A DNA stretch of 64,000 nt from Baylisascaris procyonis (GCA_037389465.1 JAZARR010000214.1:3224001-3288000), one strand, 5' to 3'. Positions 26,010-39,392 are shown, counted from the first letter of the stretch. Notes: generated by a model from the letters alone, not told the origin. Numbers and translations are program-made.

Positions 26010-28130
26010 CACAAATGATGTCGTGTAGATGCCAAATAATGTTGTGTAGTTTAGTATGATGGAGGTTTTTCAATTGAGCGGTTGTGCGCTACAACGATGT
26101 TTTTAGACAAAATGAGGGAAAAGCTGTTCATCGCTCTAAGAAGAAAAAGAGTATCGTTGAGGTGTGTAAAGCAAAAAGCGATTTAACAAAATCCATAGGT
26201 CTCAAGAGCCATTCTAACAAAGGGAGCTGTTATGTGTATCTTGGGCACCTATGACATTCGCATATTTGTCGCCATCGTTCATCTTCTCATCAAAAAAGAG
26301 GTCATCTCAGACAACGGGGTGCTTCCATGTGAGCAAGGTTGATGTTAAAATGAACAGAGATGTGATGCGGCAATCTTGGCCAAGATGGATACCGCCGCTG
26401 CTTCAAATGAAGTTTATTTACACCAATAGACTGCAAATTATTAAGTGTAGGTTTTGCGTGCGCCTAGTCAGTATAGTTTCTTGTACTAGTGATCAATCGT
26501 ACATCATTCCCAATATAAACTGCTGACATATTGTCAACTGCGTCGTGAATACTGCAGCTTTGTGCTTTAGCAACTGGTTTGTGGCAAATGCGCTCTTCAT
26601 TCAGTGCAACTAGTCGAATTTCTTTACTGCGTGCCATAACATCCGTGGCATATATTTGCGTTTCTTATGTTATATGGATATCACAGGAAGTTGTTTCATA
26701 ACCTTCAGAAGTACTCCTAAGTAAACCACGGAGTTTCCTCATTATTTACAGATACTGACTGCTAAGAAACACCTTCTCTAAATTGAGCTTTCTGAGTTTA
26801 ATGGCAAGGATGCCTTCAGCAGATACTTTTGGCTTATTACTACGCCCAAAACAATTGAGTTTTTGATAAAGAAGAGGCGTTTAATTTGTCTCAGTCGCAA
26901 AAAAAAAAAACTTTCGATTGGTTATATCGACTACAAACTCAATATCAGGCAGGCTCCTGGGGAGTAAACAAGAAAATGGGATAATGATGGTCAATGATTC
27001 TCTCAAGTGCAACATGCTAGCAAAATCTCTTTCTTAGGTTTTCATAAGCAATGATGGATTTGGTTCCAAATTATCGTTGAAATGTCGCGTTCATCTACCA
27101 TCTGTGCCATTCAGTATTACTCCCTTCCTAAAGGCCACTCAGAAGCTTAACAATAAAACTTTCTTGACTTCTGATGGACTATCGCCCTTTCTTCTGTCGC
27201 GAACCGCTTTTGCAATTTCTGAAGCGTTAGATATAATTTCCCAAAGGAGTTTCCTTTGTTACATGTCAAATTACTCTGAAAAATGCTTCCGTAATACTGC
27301 TGCTTGCAACAAACTTTTACAATTTATGTGGAAAAACAGGCTCATAAGATTCACCTCGAATGTGTTTGGGGTTATTGAGCACGTAGCCAAACACTCGTAT
27401 ACGACGTTTTCTCTCTCATGGGCCACCAAATTTAGTCAAATGGAGTTTTCTCTGTGAAATTTCAATGTGGCGCAGCTACTCTTTCCATGGACGATTAGCT
27501 AGTGACAGTTCGAAAGAAAAGGTCCAAATTGAAGCTATTTAATTGATTAGTGGATACACCTTGCCAAAGCAATCTTCTGTTTAAGGCCAGAAAATATTGC
27601 ATGTTAGAATCCTTTCAACAACGGTGCAGAATATTTCTTAAGAACCATTTCATCGGGGTCAAGAGAGAAAGTTCACTATAAAAAGCCATACTGTTAGAGA
27701 GGACGTTCCCTAGTGAGGCCCTCAGATCTGCTCTCTTCTTCATCTCTGCTAACGAGAGGTGCTTGCGAGCTATGTGAGAACAACCCAAAAGTGTTCATTC
27801 GCTGCAAAAGAACTCCATATATTTAACTTCTGACGAAGAACTGGTGCATTCTAGACACAAGACTCTATTATAAGTACTTCCAAAAAATTTGCAGGAAGCA
27901 GCCTTGCAATTTCCCGGCGGTATTCATGATTTTTCGATCAGCATGAACCTTAACTTTCACTGGAAGCTCCAATACCCGAAACTCCCACCAATGCGTTTAT
28001 AAATCAGAAATGTATTCTGAGAGCTCTGAAACAAAAGTGCCTGAAACGTTTTTGTCGAGCATATATTATGGACCTCCCATATTTCAGTGCAGCTTGCCAA
28101 TTTAGCGACCATATTTTCTTTTTGGAAACT
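26010..28130. other. No supported gene
   Basis: The + strand frames 26251-26526 and 27077-27457 (126 codons) have no domain and lie within chance length. No repeat structure was noticed. Confidence 0.4.
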
Positions 28131-28139
28131 TTTACTTAC

Positions 28140-28708
28140 ATAGTCTTTCGAAAGATTTAAGTATGACAGTCTATTTCGGCTATGAAATTTGCTTGCTGAT
28201 TTTCCACGTTGAGTAACCAGAATATCGTCGCATGAAAGCTGATCTAACCTATGTTCAAAGATCATGAAGAGACTCACTGATATTTTATGCGATGATATGT
28301 TTGAAGTTGATGTTTCAATCTAACACCATCAGGAACATTTATTATACTAATATGGGCTTTTCCTGTGACTCTCATTTCACTTCTACTCCTTGTCTTTACT
28401 TGTGGCAAATTGGTAAGAGCTTGATTTGTGCAAACAAGCCTTAAGGTAATCCGCAAATAAGTTACATTTTTCAACCGACCATCGCAGCGAGATACTTGAA
28501 TATTTGGTTCAAAATCAGAACGTTGAAGAGCACAGTGACGAGACCTCATTGTCACTCCAAGGCTCACCCACATGTGAGTAAACGTGGCGGGGTCAATCTC
28601 GACAAGAAGGCAAGGCTTAGATAACGAGAGGCAAAACGCGTACACGCGATCCAAAGGTGTTACGGGAATGAACGTTTGTGATACATGGAGAAACGCGGCC
28701 AGGCTACG
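28140..28708 (-). CDS. Candidate minus-strand coding block beside the AC-rich array
   Basis: The minus strand is open for 144 codons from 28708 to a TGA at 28274-28276. That stop overlaps a good donor, TATCA/gtgagt (exon end 28278). A further open stretch follows and ends at a consensus donor GACTAT/gtaagt (exon end 28140), but the only acceptors between leave introns of 29-40 nt, which is too short for comfort. The translation, for example VSRCDGRLKNVTYLRITLRL, shows no domain I know. The length is only slightly above chance; the two consensus donors and higher G+C are what raise it. Confidence 0.22.
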
Positions 28709-28930
28709 CTACATAGGGAAGCACGAACTCCGTCATGGATGGGAAATCATCGTGAGATTACGTTTCCGTCAACGACTGAGCAACAGTGAGGACTAGCACG
28801 TAGTCAGACCACATTTTGCCTTTTCCTCACCAGCCAATTCGATATGGTGGCGTTGAATGGAATAAATTCAAGGCAACAGAAATATCACTAATACCCTCAA
28901 TATCATAATGGCAGGCGACGGAATTGCAAG

Positions 28931-28957
28931 CGCAAACATACACAAACACACACACAT

Positions 28958-29042
<85 letters not shown>

Positions 29043-31208
29043 TCACACCACACACCACAGACCACAGACCACACACCACACACCACACAAAACACACCAC
29101 ACACCTCACACCACACACCACCACCACACAACACCACCACACCACACATCACACACCGCTCACCACACACCACACACCACGCACCACACACCACACACCA
29201 CACACAACACACCACACACACGCACACGCGCACGCATACGCATGGGCACACACGCGCACGCACGCACACACACGGACGCACACGTGCACTCACGCACACA
29301 GACACACAGACAGACGCACGCAGACACACACAGACACAGGCACACACAGACACAGACGCACACGCACGCGCACACACGCTCACAAACACACGCACATACA
29401 CGCGCACATGTGCACACACCCACACATTATTCGCACACTCACTCAAACATACAGACACACAGAGACACACACATAGACACAGATGCAGACGCAACACAGA
29501 CACAGCCAGACACAGACCCAGACGCACACAGACATAGGCAGACACACACAAACAACATAGACACACAGAGACGCACACACACCCGCACACGCACAGGCAC
29601 AGTCACGCACGCACGCATTTGCAAACACAGACACACCCGGACACGTACAGACACAGGCACACACAGACACACAGAGGCAGGGGCACAAATAGACATACAA
29701 ACACATACAGGCGCACAGACACGCAGACACACACAGACGCAAGCACAGACACACGCAGACACATACAGGCACACACACGCAGACACACGTAAACAGAAAG
29801 ACACGCAGAGTCTTACATAGACACACACTGACACACACTCAAACACAGACACAAATACAGACAGGGATGGGCACATACAGACACGCGCAGACACAGACAT
29901 GCAGGCACAGACACACAGACAGAGGCACATATAGGCACAGACACGCGCAGACACAATCAGGCAGACACACACCTAGGAACAGACACACAGACACGGATAC
30001 TACACATAAGCACCGACATACACACGGACGTGCGCTCAAAGAGAGACGCGCACAGACACAGATGCAAACAGACACATGGACTCACGCAGACACACAAACA
30101 CACACAGACACACAGACACGCACAGGCACACGCAGGCACATACAGTGACACGCAGACAAAAACAGACACGCACAGACACACACAGCACACGACACACGCA
30201 GGCGCACAAACACACCAAGACCCACATACACACAGACACACGTAAACAGACACACACAGACTCACATAGACACAAAAGCACAAGACACGCAGAGACCTGC
30301 ACGGAGACACATACACGCATAGGGACACGCATAGACACGAAAACACACACAGGCAGATACCACAGTCGCAGACATACACACCGACACAGACACAGGGACA
30401 CACAGACACAAACACATACATAGACACAGGCATACACAGACACACACAGAGACACACAATCACACAGGCACTCGCAAACACACACGGACACACGCGCACA
30501 GACACACACAGACGCACAGACACATACGCGCAGGCACATACAGACACACACGCAGCACACACTGGCGCATGCACAGACAGAAAGACACACATAGACACAC
30601 ACTGACGCTCACACACAGGCACACACCCAGACACACAGGGCACACACAGACACACACCGACGCACAAACACACACGGTCACATGGACACACGCAAACACA
30701 TAGACATATACAGAACACAGACACGCGCGGACACACAGACACAGACGGACACAGACGCACACAGGTGCACGCAGAACCAACGGCTACACACGGACAGACG
30801 CAGACACACACACACACACAGGGACAAGCACAGGCGCACAGGCACACCGGCACACACAGACACACACGGACACACAGACACACAGACACGTAGACACGCA
30901 TGTACACACGGACAAACAGACACACACAGGCGCACGCAAGCACGTACAGACACACATCGACGCACACGGACAGACGCAGACGCGCAGGGCACACAGAGAT
31001 ACACGCCGGCACACATAGACACACAGACACGTACCGACACATGCAGACCCACACGGACACACAGGCACACAGAAACATAGACATATACAGACACACAGAC
31101 AAACACGGACAAATACAAACACAAAGACACACACAGACGCACCAGGCACACACAGGCACACACGGACACACGCAGACACACACAGACACACACACGCAGA
31201 CACACAGA
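28931..31208 (+). repeat. 2.3-kb AC-rich, T-poor degenerate repeat array
   Basis: The + strand is almost purely A, C and G. Zones: a pure CA run at about 28,961-29,038; a CACACCA-type zone at about 29,041-29,220; an ACGCAC/ACACGC zone to about 29,640; then a long zone of ACACAGAC-like units to 31,208. Long reading frames cross it on both strands (up to 412 codons on the minus strand, C/V-rich; 298 on the + strand, H/T-rich). They exist because T-poor DNA lacks stop codons and are not genes. Confidence 0.95.
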
Positions 31209-33411
31209 TTAGTTTAATCAATTTTAGTAAATGTTGTTTCTCAGTATCTGTTCAGTGTTGATGTCACGTGAGCATTTGAGCATTTCTACGTATATCCACT
31301 TGTAGTCAACTTGAGGATCATCGTTTTTTTTTTTTTTGCTTTGAGAGCAGGAAAAAATCCCGTCGTGTGACATGCTTTCATCCTCTTATCGAATGCTTTC
31401 AGAGTGAGGGAGGCGCAGCTGTTGGCGAGAAATCTCATGATTTGTCAGGCACTAAGCTAGAGAAGATTTCAGAGAAAAGGCACGTGAGAGATGTTTATTT
31501 TCCTCGTCGAACTATCCACCTTAAACATAATAATATTTTTTAGTTCCATCAACCAACATGTATAAAGCGCGTCAAGTGAAAGTACACTAAATGAAAGTTT
31601 CGATTTTTGCAAGAGCTAGTGTGCTTTTTTCTCAGGCATTACCGCGCAGTGAAACAGATACTCGGCCAACATAAACGCTTACGCATTTCCCGTTCCTAAT
31701 CGGCTTCTACTTTCTACCCCTACTTTTGATTCACTGTGACACGAGCTGAATCCTAGCTCGCAACCTTCTGCGCTCGATTCTCAAATGCTACAAAAGACTT
31801 CATCCATGGCCTAACGACATCTTCGATTTTGTTTCATATTGACGATGAATTTGCGAAATAAATCCCATTCTATTTCTTTCCTTCTAACCATTTTTTTAGG
31901 AGTCATAGGTAAACTGTTGGTCGATTGCTGATAAATACGTAGTGCAATCTAATGAGGTATGCATCGTAAACATACAGTCGCATTGTTCGTCCGCTTGGTC
32001 GATTTATTTCGACTATTGAAGCGATATGCGCCACGTCAAAAACACTTTAGTTTTTTTTTTTTTTCAATTTGCATAGTTTCACAAACTGCGTTGAGATCGA
32101 AAGCTGCAAAAAGTCGACGAGAACACCGTTGATTAGGGACGATTGCTTTGCACAAGTATATTAGAGGGATTTCAGTGATCCGCTTGACCGCTGAATGTTT
32201 TGGCTTTCACCATCTTGCCCTCATCGATTCTTTATTTCTTCACGTGGTCAGCGCACCTTTTGATGCACCCCTTAAAAAGCATTGAAATATAAGGAGAGGT
32301 GGATGGAGGTGAGAAGTAATAAACTATTTGCGTCACAGCATCGAGCGAACCAGAGTAAAAATGTTCAATTTAAAACAGCTGAGTATTAAAGAACAGAAAC
32401 TGCATCGTTTTCAGCAGCAAAGAAGTGGCATCGCGCGTACCTCTTCTCCCAGATTTTTTTTTTTTTGCTTCCGTTGTTACTACGACAGCCATTGATTTTT
32501 TTGGATAAGGATGTTTTCGGGCATCATGCACTCAGCCTGTAATTGAGACAGCTACTTTTCTGCAGGACTCGGAAGGTTCCTAGTGGTCTCTCTCTCGGTT
32601 CCTACTGGTTTGTTTGCTCATTCGACAGGGCTTTTTTTTATCATTTCGAGTGCAATGCGCCTGTATTTGAAGTATGGAAGTTTTATCTCTTATCTTCTAG
32701 AAGTAGAAATAGGAACCGATTTATATCTTGCACATTGATTTCTCCACTTACACTACTTTCAAATGGCTAATGACCTGGAGGAATTTTATGCCTTTGAAAT
32801 ATGAGTACTTTGCTGTTTCATAGACCTATTAATTCGTTTATACCATTCGCGAACATCATATCCATAATATTCTGAATATTTTATCTCATAATAATACTTA
32901 TATAAATATCAAATGAAATCCGCTAATGCGTTGAATCTGAAAAGATCACACGCATGGAAGTGGAAAAGATTCGTTACAAATATCCTCACCTTTCTATGTA
33001 GGGCTGTCGTATTGTCGATTAACGAATTACTAGTATGAATTTGAATAAAATAAATCAGCCAATAGTGGTCGCTCTTTACGAAAATTTTAGAGTTACTTGT
33101 TCTTAGAATCAACATCTGCATATTACAATATTTATTTTTTGATTTTATGTTTAATTTCGGTTAATGAAGACATTTCTTCAGTTATCACAATCGAACTACC
33201 CCAATATGTCCCTCATATTTCAATCGTCATCCGTCTTAAAGAAAAACATAATTAAATAGCACTCGATTCGTCATTCGATTGGTTATTCAAATGAAGAAAT
33301 TCATCCATTATATTATTTTTCTGTTCATGCGAAATTTTGGCTACCTGTGAGAAAAATTCATTCGGGGAAAGTTGTAACACAACAATTCATCAGCGTAAAT
33401 CCAACTAAGCC

Positions 33412-33435
33412 AAAAAAAAAAAAAAAAAAAAAAAA
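33412..33435 (+). repeat. 24-base A homopolymer
   Basis: Uninterrupted A-run, the longest homopolymer I found. No retroposon body or target-site duplication is evident around it. Confidence 0.9.
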
Positions 33436-33796
33436 CAGTTCAAAAATTAGACTGCTGCATTTTTTTTCGCCTTTGATATGTCAATAGTGATAAAATCACG
33501 AAAATTAGGCTACATAAGCGAAAAGCGACATAATGAATAGAAACGCTCCTTTTCGTCTTCATTTGAGTGAACCATGAGATTATGAACTTTTCGTGGCTTT
33601 AGACTAGCAACGATTTTTAAAAATTAATCATGAGAATGGAGAAAAAATAGTCATTTCAATATCCCTAAATGAGGCCATTGGATAGCTAGGAAGATTTCTG
33701 ATAAATATGTGGCCGCTTGTAATAAAACACTTGAAATTGACTACCAGAGTTTCCGGAGTGGAAATGGAGTGAGAAATGTTGGTTGCTGATATGCAA

Positions 33797-33820
33797 GGAG
33801 ACGGGGGGAAGGGGGGGAGG
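33797..33820 (+). other. Potential G-quadruplex motif
   Basis: Two long G-runs (six and seven) with flanking GG doublets and one- to two-base spacers, unusual in this A+T-rich setting. Confidence 0.5.
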
Positions 33821-34940
33821 CAAGTAAACTCTCATTTTGCTATGTTTTTTTGACTACTGGACAATTATACAGCTGCGATAAGGGAAGGATTCAATGATCG
33901 GGTCAGTTGCTGTTGAGATGACGCGAAAACCTGACAGTTTTTTCATCAGCTTTATGTAAAGTAGTTTTGCCTTTGCTTTGAAACAAGTTCAGAAGTTCTT
34001 GCAGCTGTTCAACTTTCTCATTTCTACTTTTTTTTTCATTGAAAGTTACGTCAAACAGTTGGGGCCGTTATACCTGAAATGATTTTGCATCTATGAACCT
34101 GGCAAGTGAATAAATCAACAGAGCTCGAGCTATCCGAAATCTCAAGACAGCGTTTCCATTTATTCAAAATAAAGTTTAAACCCTGAACTTCACCTCTATA
34201 GTAATGAAGAGTCTAAAAGATTATTGGTGTGCGAATGACAGTTCAACTGTTTTGCTCAAAGAAGTGAAAGCTGAATATATGAGTAGCGATGAACATTCCA
34301 TTTATTTTAAGTAATTGCAAACACCACCAGTTTTTCATCCTCACGTGACGAGAATGGAAAGCTTAGATTACTGCTTTTTTTACTTAGAAAAGCAGTTTAG
34401 TCGCCAAAGGAGATGAGATGAGGGTTTTTCCGCTCCCTCCACCTGACTAACCAGTTTTATGGATTGCCAACAAATAATAAAGTTTATTCACTAGTGCATT
34501 CATATTCCAACCTTACCAACTGTAGCAGCAACTATTCCTCTAACGGTTAGTTTTTGCGCGTGAACAGCTACCCTCGACTTGGCTGTGCGAAAACACAAAT
34601 GTTGGATGCGGGCAAGTGTGTATAATTAGTGTCAATGATGGGCCAAGTTGAAAAATTAGTAAAGAAGCCGTTATGGTTGTAGTGTCTGCAGTTCCGCAGT
34701 TGAAAATTATGAATACACCCGCATACATGCCATTGGCGAAGGTGACGGAGAGCAGCGGATGAATCAAGGCGGTTTTTTATACGGTCTATGATCTTCTAGA
34801 GCCATCCCATCTAGAATTCTGCCTATTCTTTCCTTTAGCTTCCTCCCCGCACTGCTTAAAATCTGCGTGGAAATGAGCCACTTAATGGAAGTCCTCCTTC
34901 TTCCCAAGTCTTCAAATTTGCCTTAACCACTAATAGACAT

Positions 34941-35110
34941 CCGTGCACATTTACAGACATACACATGCATAGTTGCACACACGTACATCACATGCACAGT
35001 GCATACACATACGCACTACATGCACAAACCCATACGAACGCACACAGACTACGCGGGTAAACGTGCACATTGAATTCGTGTGCATGCATACAAGACATAC
35101 ATGACTTCAC
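34941..35110 (+). repeat. Degenerate ACAY-rich tract
   Basis: An AC-rich, irregular stretch with many acacat, gcaca and tacaca words, in the same orientation as the large array at 29-31 kb but far more decayed. Confidence 0.6.
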
Positions 35111-35904
35111 GTGAAGAACGTACAGTCACGCATATAGATGTATGAGCAGAGGTGTTGCAACACCTAGTTTTACAGATGCAAAGGGTATTGAAGTAAGAGA
35201 ATCGGTTGGAAGAAATAACATTTTCATCAAAAGTTTTATTACTGCGAATGCACAGCGAGAAACGTTTATGTGAACACTATTTATGTGAACAAGATGAAAA
35301 GTCCATCTTAAATGGTGTGCTGTTATCGCATCACACGCATCATATGCTACTATTCAATTCAATTTATTTAAAAACAAGGATGCTTCTGAGCGATCTTTTC
35401 GTTGATCAATCCAGGAATATTTTAATTCCGAAATTTAATCTTCTAAATCCAGTAGTTTTTTGGCCGAATTCTGATCTGAACACTTCTCTAAGCTATATTT
35501 ATCAATCCAAACAAACTATATCTGCAACATAAAATAAACTTGGTCACTTTATCAGTGCAAGAACTATGACATCATTATGGCTAATATTATGGCTCCTCTG
35601 GGATCCTCGCGGTAAATGAGAAAATTTATTGCCATCGTGCTCGACTTTTTATGTTCATGGATGTCATTGACTGGGAGCGCACGCATATCGCAGTATTTAA
35701 AGACATTTTTATTACGTTTCTAGCTTAAAAGAGGATAGGCATGCATTCCGTATAAGTGCAAGCTTATCGTTATTGTTGGGGAATATTCGCTCAAATGTTG
35801 TTCTTTTGTTTGCTACACTATGCGAACTCCAAGGAATGATGAACTGGTTTTCCATGACGCGATAGGTTGGATCATTTCCTTCGGAACGAGGGCTTTGATG
35901 TTAG

Positions 35905-36207
35905 CGACATTATCGCGAATGTTTGCATCTGAAAATAGCCCATGAGCGCAGGAGATTTTTGGAGAACAGTGCCCACGCGTTATCCTCTGAGGGATATGAA
36001 GAGTTGCAAAACGCTTCGTTCATCATGAGGTCATTTTACTTGGCTTATTCCATCGCACGATATTATGTTGACATACAGCTGAATGGAACAACAGTTCTTG
36101 CGGGCTTGCAGCATTGCCGTATGATTGCACCGGAACGCAGGTCTTCTGATGTATTGATCGCTGCTAAGGTCGAAGGGTACATTTGCTCATACGACTTGAC
36201 GTCATAG
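35905..36207 (+). CDS. Candidate exon, product unknown
   Basis: A 100-codon frame opens directly behind gatgttag and ends with TAG at 36205-36207, followed by gtttga. Base composition is nearer 45% G+C than the flanks. The translation includes HERRRFLENSAHALSSEGYE and YYVDIQLNGTTVLAGLQHC and is of ordinary soluble composition, without a recognisable domain. The acceptor lacks a pyrimidine tract and there is no clear donor. Confidence 0.2.
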   Translation, partial: RHYRECLHLKIAHERRRFLENSAHALSSEGYEELQNASFIMRSFYLAYSIARYYVDIQLNGTTVLAGLQHCRMIAPERRSSDVLIAAKVEGYICSYDLTS

Positions 36208-36306
36208 GTTTGAGACAGCTGCTATAGAATTCTAAAAACCGCTTCCGGATGAAAGCTTGGAGATGATGTGAGGAGTGATTTGAGTAATGCTTTATGCGTA
36301 CAATCA

Positions 36307-36497
36307 TCTAAACTCTCTAAGCCAAGCTATAGTAGAAAGAACCCGCTCATTGCTAAGACTCTAAGCTATAATATAAAATCATCCTTTTTCTCTTATGTCG
36401 CTTTACTGCATCTAAACTCTAAGCTATAGAAAGGACCGTTTCAACGAGGACGTGATATGTGATATAAAATCCTTTTCTCTTGTGACGCTTTACTGCA
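36307..36497 (+). repeat. Two-copy tandem duplication (about 90-100 bp)
   Basis: Copy 1 (36307-36410) and copy 2 (36411-36497) both start tctaaactct, share aagctata and atataaaatc, and end in a shared cgctttactgca. The internal parts differ by insertions and deletions. Confidence 0.75.
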
Positions 36498-37535
36498 CTA
36501 GATTTGTGACCACTTGCCTTATGATACGACTGCGAGCAAAATAAAAATTTTGGTTCAGCCAAGTCGACTGCTGAACCTACCTTCTTTCGAAGTCATATTC
36601 TGAAAACTGCTTATATCTTTAAAGATGTATTTTTAACTTTTCAGCACATTCTCTTTGCTTACCATTAAAGCGGGGAATCAATCTTTTGGCAATGTTGTCC
36701 TTCGTTAATAAGAATATTTCATAGCATTAGCCTATTGTTGAGGCAATGATTTGCTGTGATATGATACAGCTATCATTTCAAATGCTTTCTAGGATTATTT
36801 TCAGGGTAGTAAATTATGATGTGACATAGTTTAAAAGCTGTGATAAATTGGTATCACTGATTTGCAGGTTCTTCGTTCATTGTTTTCCCTCTAGCAGTGA
36901 TGAACATTGTTTCTCCTCTGCATTGTTCTTTTTAGCTCGTCGGCAATAAACTGTTCTTACTCTGACAGAGGTTCTGCGTCACATTAACCTTCACTATTTT
37001 TCATCCGAACAAATCACCTCATACCGTTTCCTCAGGATTTTTTTTCGGTCAACGAGAATGATGCCTGCGCTCCGAATATCGTTCATAGATCAGAGGAGAT
37101 TTTGAGGCTGATCTGGGAGAAAGGGTGAGAAGTCTCTTCAGATGATCTGCGTTCTGAAAGCCCTCATATGCCTGGAACTTTTGGAACTGGTGACCGAAAG
37201 AGTAGTCTGCTATCCAAAACCAGTGAGTCATCTTTCCAACGCAATCCCTGCCAAGGTGGACAACTGCGGGGATGCGAAATAGAGGATGAGGCTGTTTGCG
37301 AACATCACTTCTGAACAAAGCATAAAAGTATTTCCGCTGTTGTAAATTTTTCGTTTATTTCTGCTGCGTGAGAAGCGTTCGTGCCAACTTTGAGGTACTA
37401 TACATTTGAACAATCTTAACAACGAATCGTACGATCAACACCTAACGATACGCTATCAGAAATTTTTCAGCGAGGAGTCTGGACTCATTTTCATTCTTCT
37501 TTCAAAACTTTCTGTCAGTCTCACGGCTTTTTTTT

Positions 37536-37555
37536 GGGGGGTAGGGGGGGGGGGG
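37536..37555 (+). other. Long G-run with potential quadruplex
   Basis: Eight T, six G, TA and twelve G in succession (37528-37555). An abrupt G-tract of this length is rare here and is also a common assembly-error site. Confidence 0.6.
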
Positions 37556-37754
37556 ATTTCATTTTCAATGACTAATTAAGTGCATTCAACGGTTGCAACT
37601 CAAATCCCTGATTGAATTTTTCAGAACCATCGGAACACTTTTAGCACAACGCCTTTTAAGTGCTTCTGTGTTTTTTACCTTCGCCTGCGAGAGCCCTAAA
37701 ATTTTGTGTGCATTCTACTACTGATAGGGCCAGCAAGTTGTGGAGCATTTGTGC

Positions 37755-37850
37755 GCGCGGCTGGTCCTTAAATGCATCGTTGCATCGGTTTTATAAATCT
37801 TTAGCAATTTGTGAAAGTGGTTGGCCTGATGAGTGCATTGCAAAATGTGT
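37755..37850 (-). repeat. Diverged dispersed repeat, copy B
   Basis: Reverse-strand partner of the block at 9155-9250, sharing ttttgcaa, catcaggcca and ccactttca in the same order and spacing. It overlaps short frames on both strands that I regard as non-genic. Confidence 0.5.
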
Positions 37851-39216
37851 AATATTCGAGCTACTCTTCTGTAGCCTTTTTCCATTCTTATTTTACTAAC
37901 AACATAAGCAACTCCATGCAAACTTGACTTCTCCATAGATTTGTTATTTTTCCACATTTGAAAGGTTCCCTCGAAATTTAAAAAAAAAAAAAAAAACTGT
38001 TGTTGACATCTTTTGTTCGGACAGTGCGCATTTTATTTTTCTTGCTCTAAACAAATTTCGCTTCTAGCTTCTCTTCAAATGAATTCTTCATTTGAATTTA
38101 ATATCATTTATCCATTGTATGAGTCCCATCTGAGAGTCAATATTTGCAATTCACATTGTCATTTGCACTCGTTCCTATGATGAACAGCACTAATAAGCTT
38201 TTTATATTCAGGATGATGGGGATTTGCAAACTCTCCGATAGCGATAATCCATTCAAAAAGCAAAGCCCTATGAGAAAGTTCTATCCTGGAAGTGACTCAA
38301 AGATTCAACTGAATGCAATGAAACGGAAAAATCTTCGTTATTAATCATCGTAGAGAAATCTATTTTTTATAAATTGGGCGAATTCTTCAATGAATTTTTA
38401 TTGAGTTTTTAACTGTTTTAATTTTATTTCTGCAAGTAGTTCAATAATTTATTGTGTAGAAATCAGTTCTAAGTAGAAATTTCCATCTAATTTCCACATC
38501 ATTAATGACTAACCTTATATCGTGCATGATTTTTTTCTTTTTTCAAGGACTAAATTTTTTCTTAAGTGGACCTGAGCCCGCAAGCATCAATCTCATCTTC
38601 TGAAGCCACCTCGGAAAGCCAGGATCGACTGGTTTGAGCCTCGCGTGCTCAACTTTTAGACGTTAGTCCATCATTCCGGCATTCCTTCCGAGCCACTCTT
38701 CAGTTGGGACCTACAATAAAAACTGTCGTATAAACATTTTCTGCTTTTTCATCAAGTAGATAACCATAAACTATCCTTTTAAACCGCAGATTTCCTTCCG
38801 TCTTATTATTGTAAATTTCTGCTGATGAACGAAAAGTTGAACTCATGATGTGCCAAACAAGTACTTGAAGAATGCAAATTTCCTGTCGTTTTTCATATAT
38901 CAGTTATTGTAACTAATAAAGTGGGGATTACTTCAACGCATTCGTGCATCAACACCCTTTTTTATAACTTCAATATTGAAATCATCAATAAAGAGCCCTT
39001 TCTCTACTCTGGTTTTCGTGTGTAACATAAGGATGCATGAAATATCACGATTCATATAACAAATGTAGCAGAACTAAAGTTAGCATGAGCCCGCTTACCT
39101 GGCTGTAACTTTATAGGTACTTCTATTTTCACATAGTTGTGACTTCAATTTCAATGCACGAAATTGGGCTGCAAATAATTCCTATGGCATCAACGATATT
39201 TTACGTTTTCCTCTAG

Positions 39217-39392
39217 TAAAACAAGTGGCAATAACGAAGATCGATGTTTACGAACGGGAAGTGAAGGGCGATAGAACAAAACGCACCATGTCGGCGATAG
39301 ACGACCGAATTTCACCGAAATTGATGTTTGCCCACACTGCAGCCACGCGAACACTCAATAAATGTTCTGCTTTCTATGTCTGTTCATCATCG
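39217..39392 (+). CDS. Candidate internal exon with good splice sites
   Basis: The acceptor acgttttcctctag is one of the best pyrimidine-tract acceptors in the window. The frame opens immediately after it (two bases, then 58 codons) and reaches donor TCATCG/gtaaat at 39393. The translation contains VYEREVKGDRTKRTMSAIDD and LMFAHTAATRTLNKCSAFYV, of natural soluble composition but without a family I know. The frame continues past the donor to a stop at 39506. No neighbouring exon was found, so the parent gene is undefined. Confidence 0.3.

Larger units (their letters stand above)
31210..34930. other. No supported gene; A-run and G-run motifs
   Basis: Contains T-runs near 31,325, 32,050 and 32,455, a 24-A run at 33412-33435 and a G-rich motif at 33797-33820. 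The frame at 34540-34767 (minus) is unremarkable. Confidence 0.4.
36500..39215. other. No supported gene; G-run at 37536-37555
   Basis: Minus-strand frames at 37049-37422 lie in a G+C-richer patch but overlap each other in two frames and show no domain. A 17-A run lies at 37980-37996. Confidence 0.4.

Noticed and set aside
27077..27457. 126-codon + strand ORF
   Set aside because: Chance length, no domain, base composition like the flanks.
28868..31221. Long ORFs on both strands across the AC-rich array (up to 412 codons)
   Set aside because: They consist of C/V, H/T or similar two-residue periodicities caused by a stop-free repeat. All frames are open at once, so this is not coding sequence.
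34941..35110. Possible CRISPR-like or telomeric repeat
   Set aside because: Words such as acacat recur irregularly without fixed spacers; no TTAGGC array is present.
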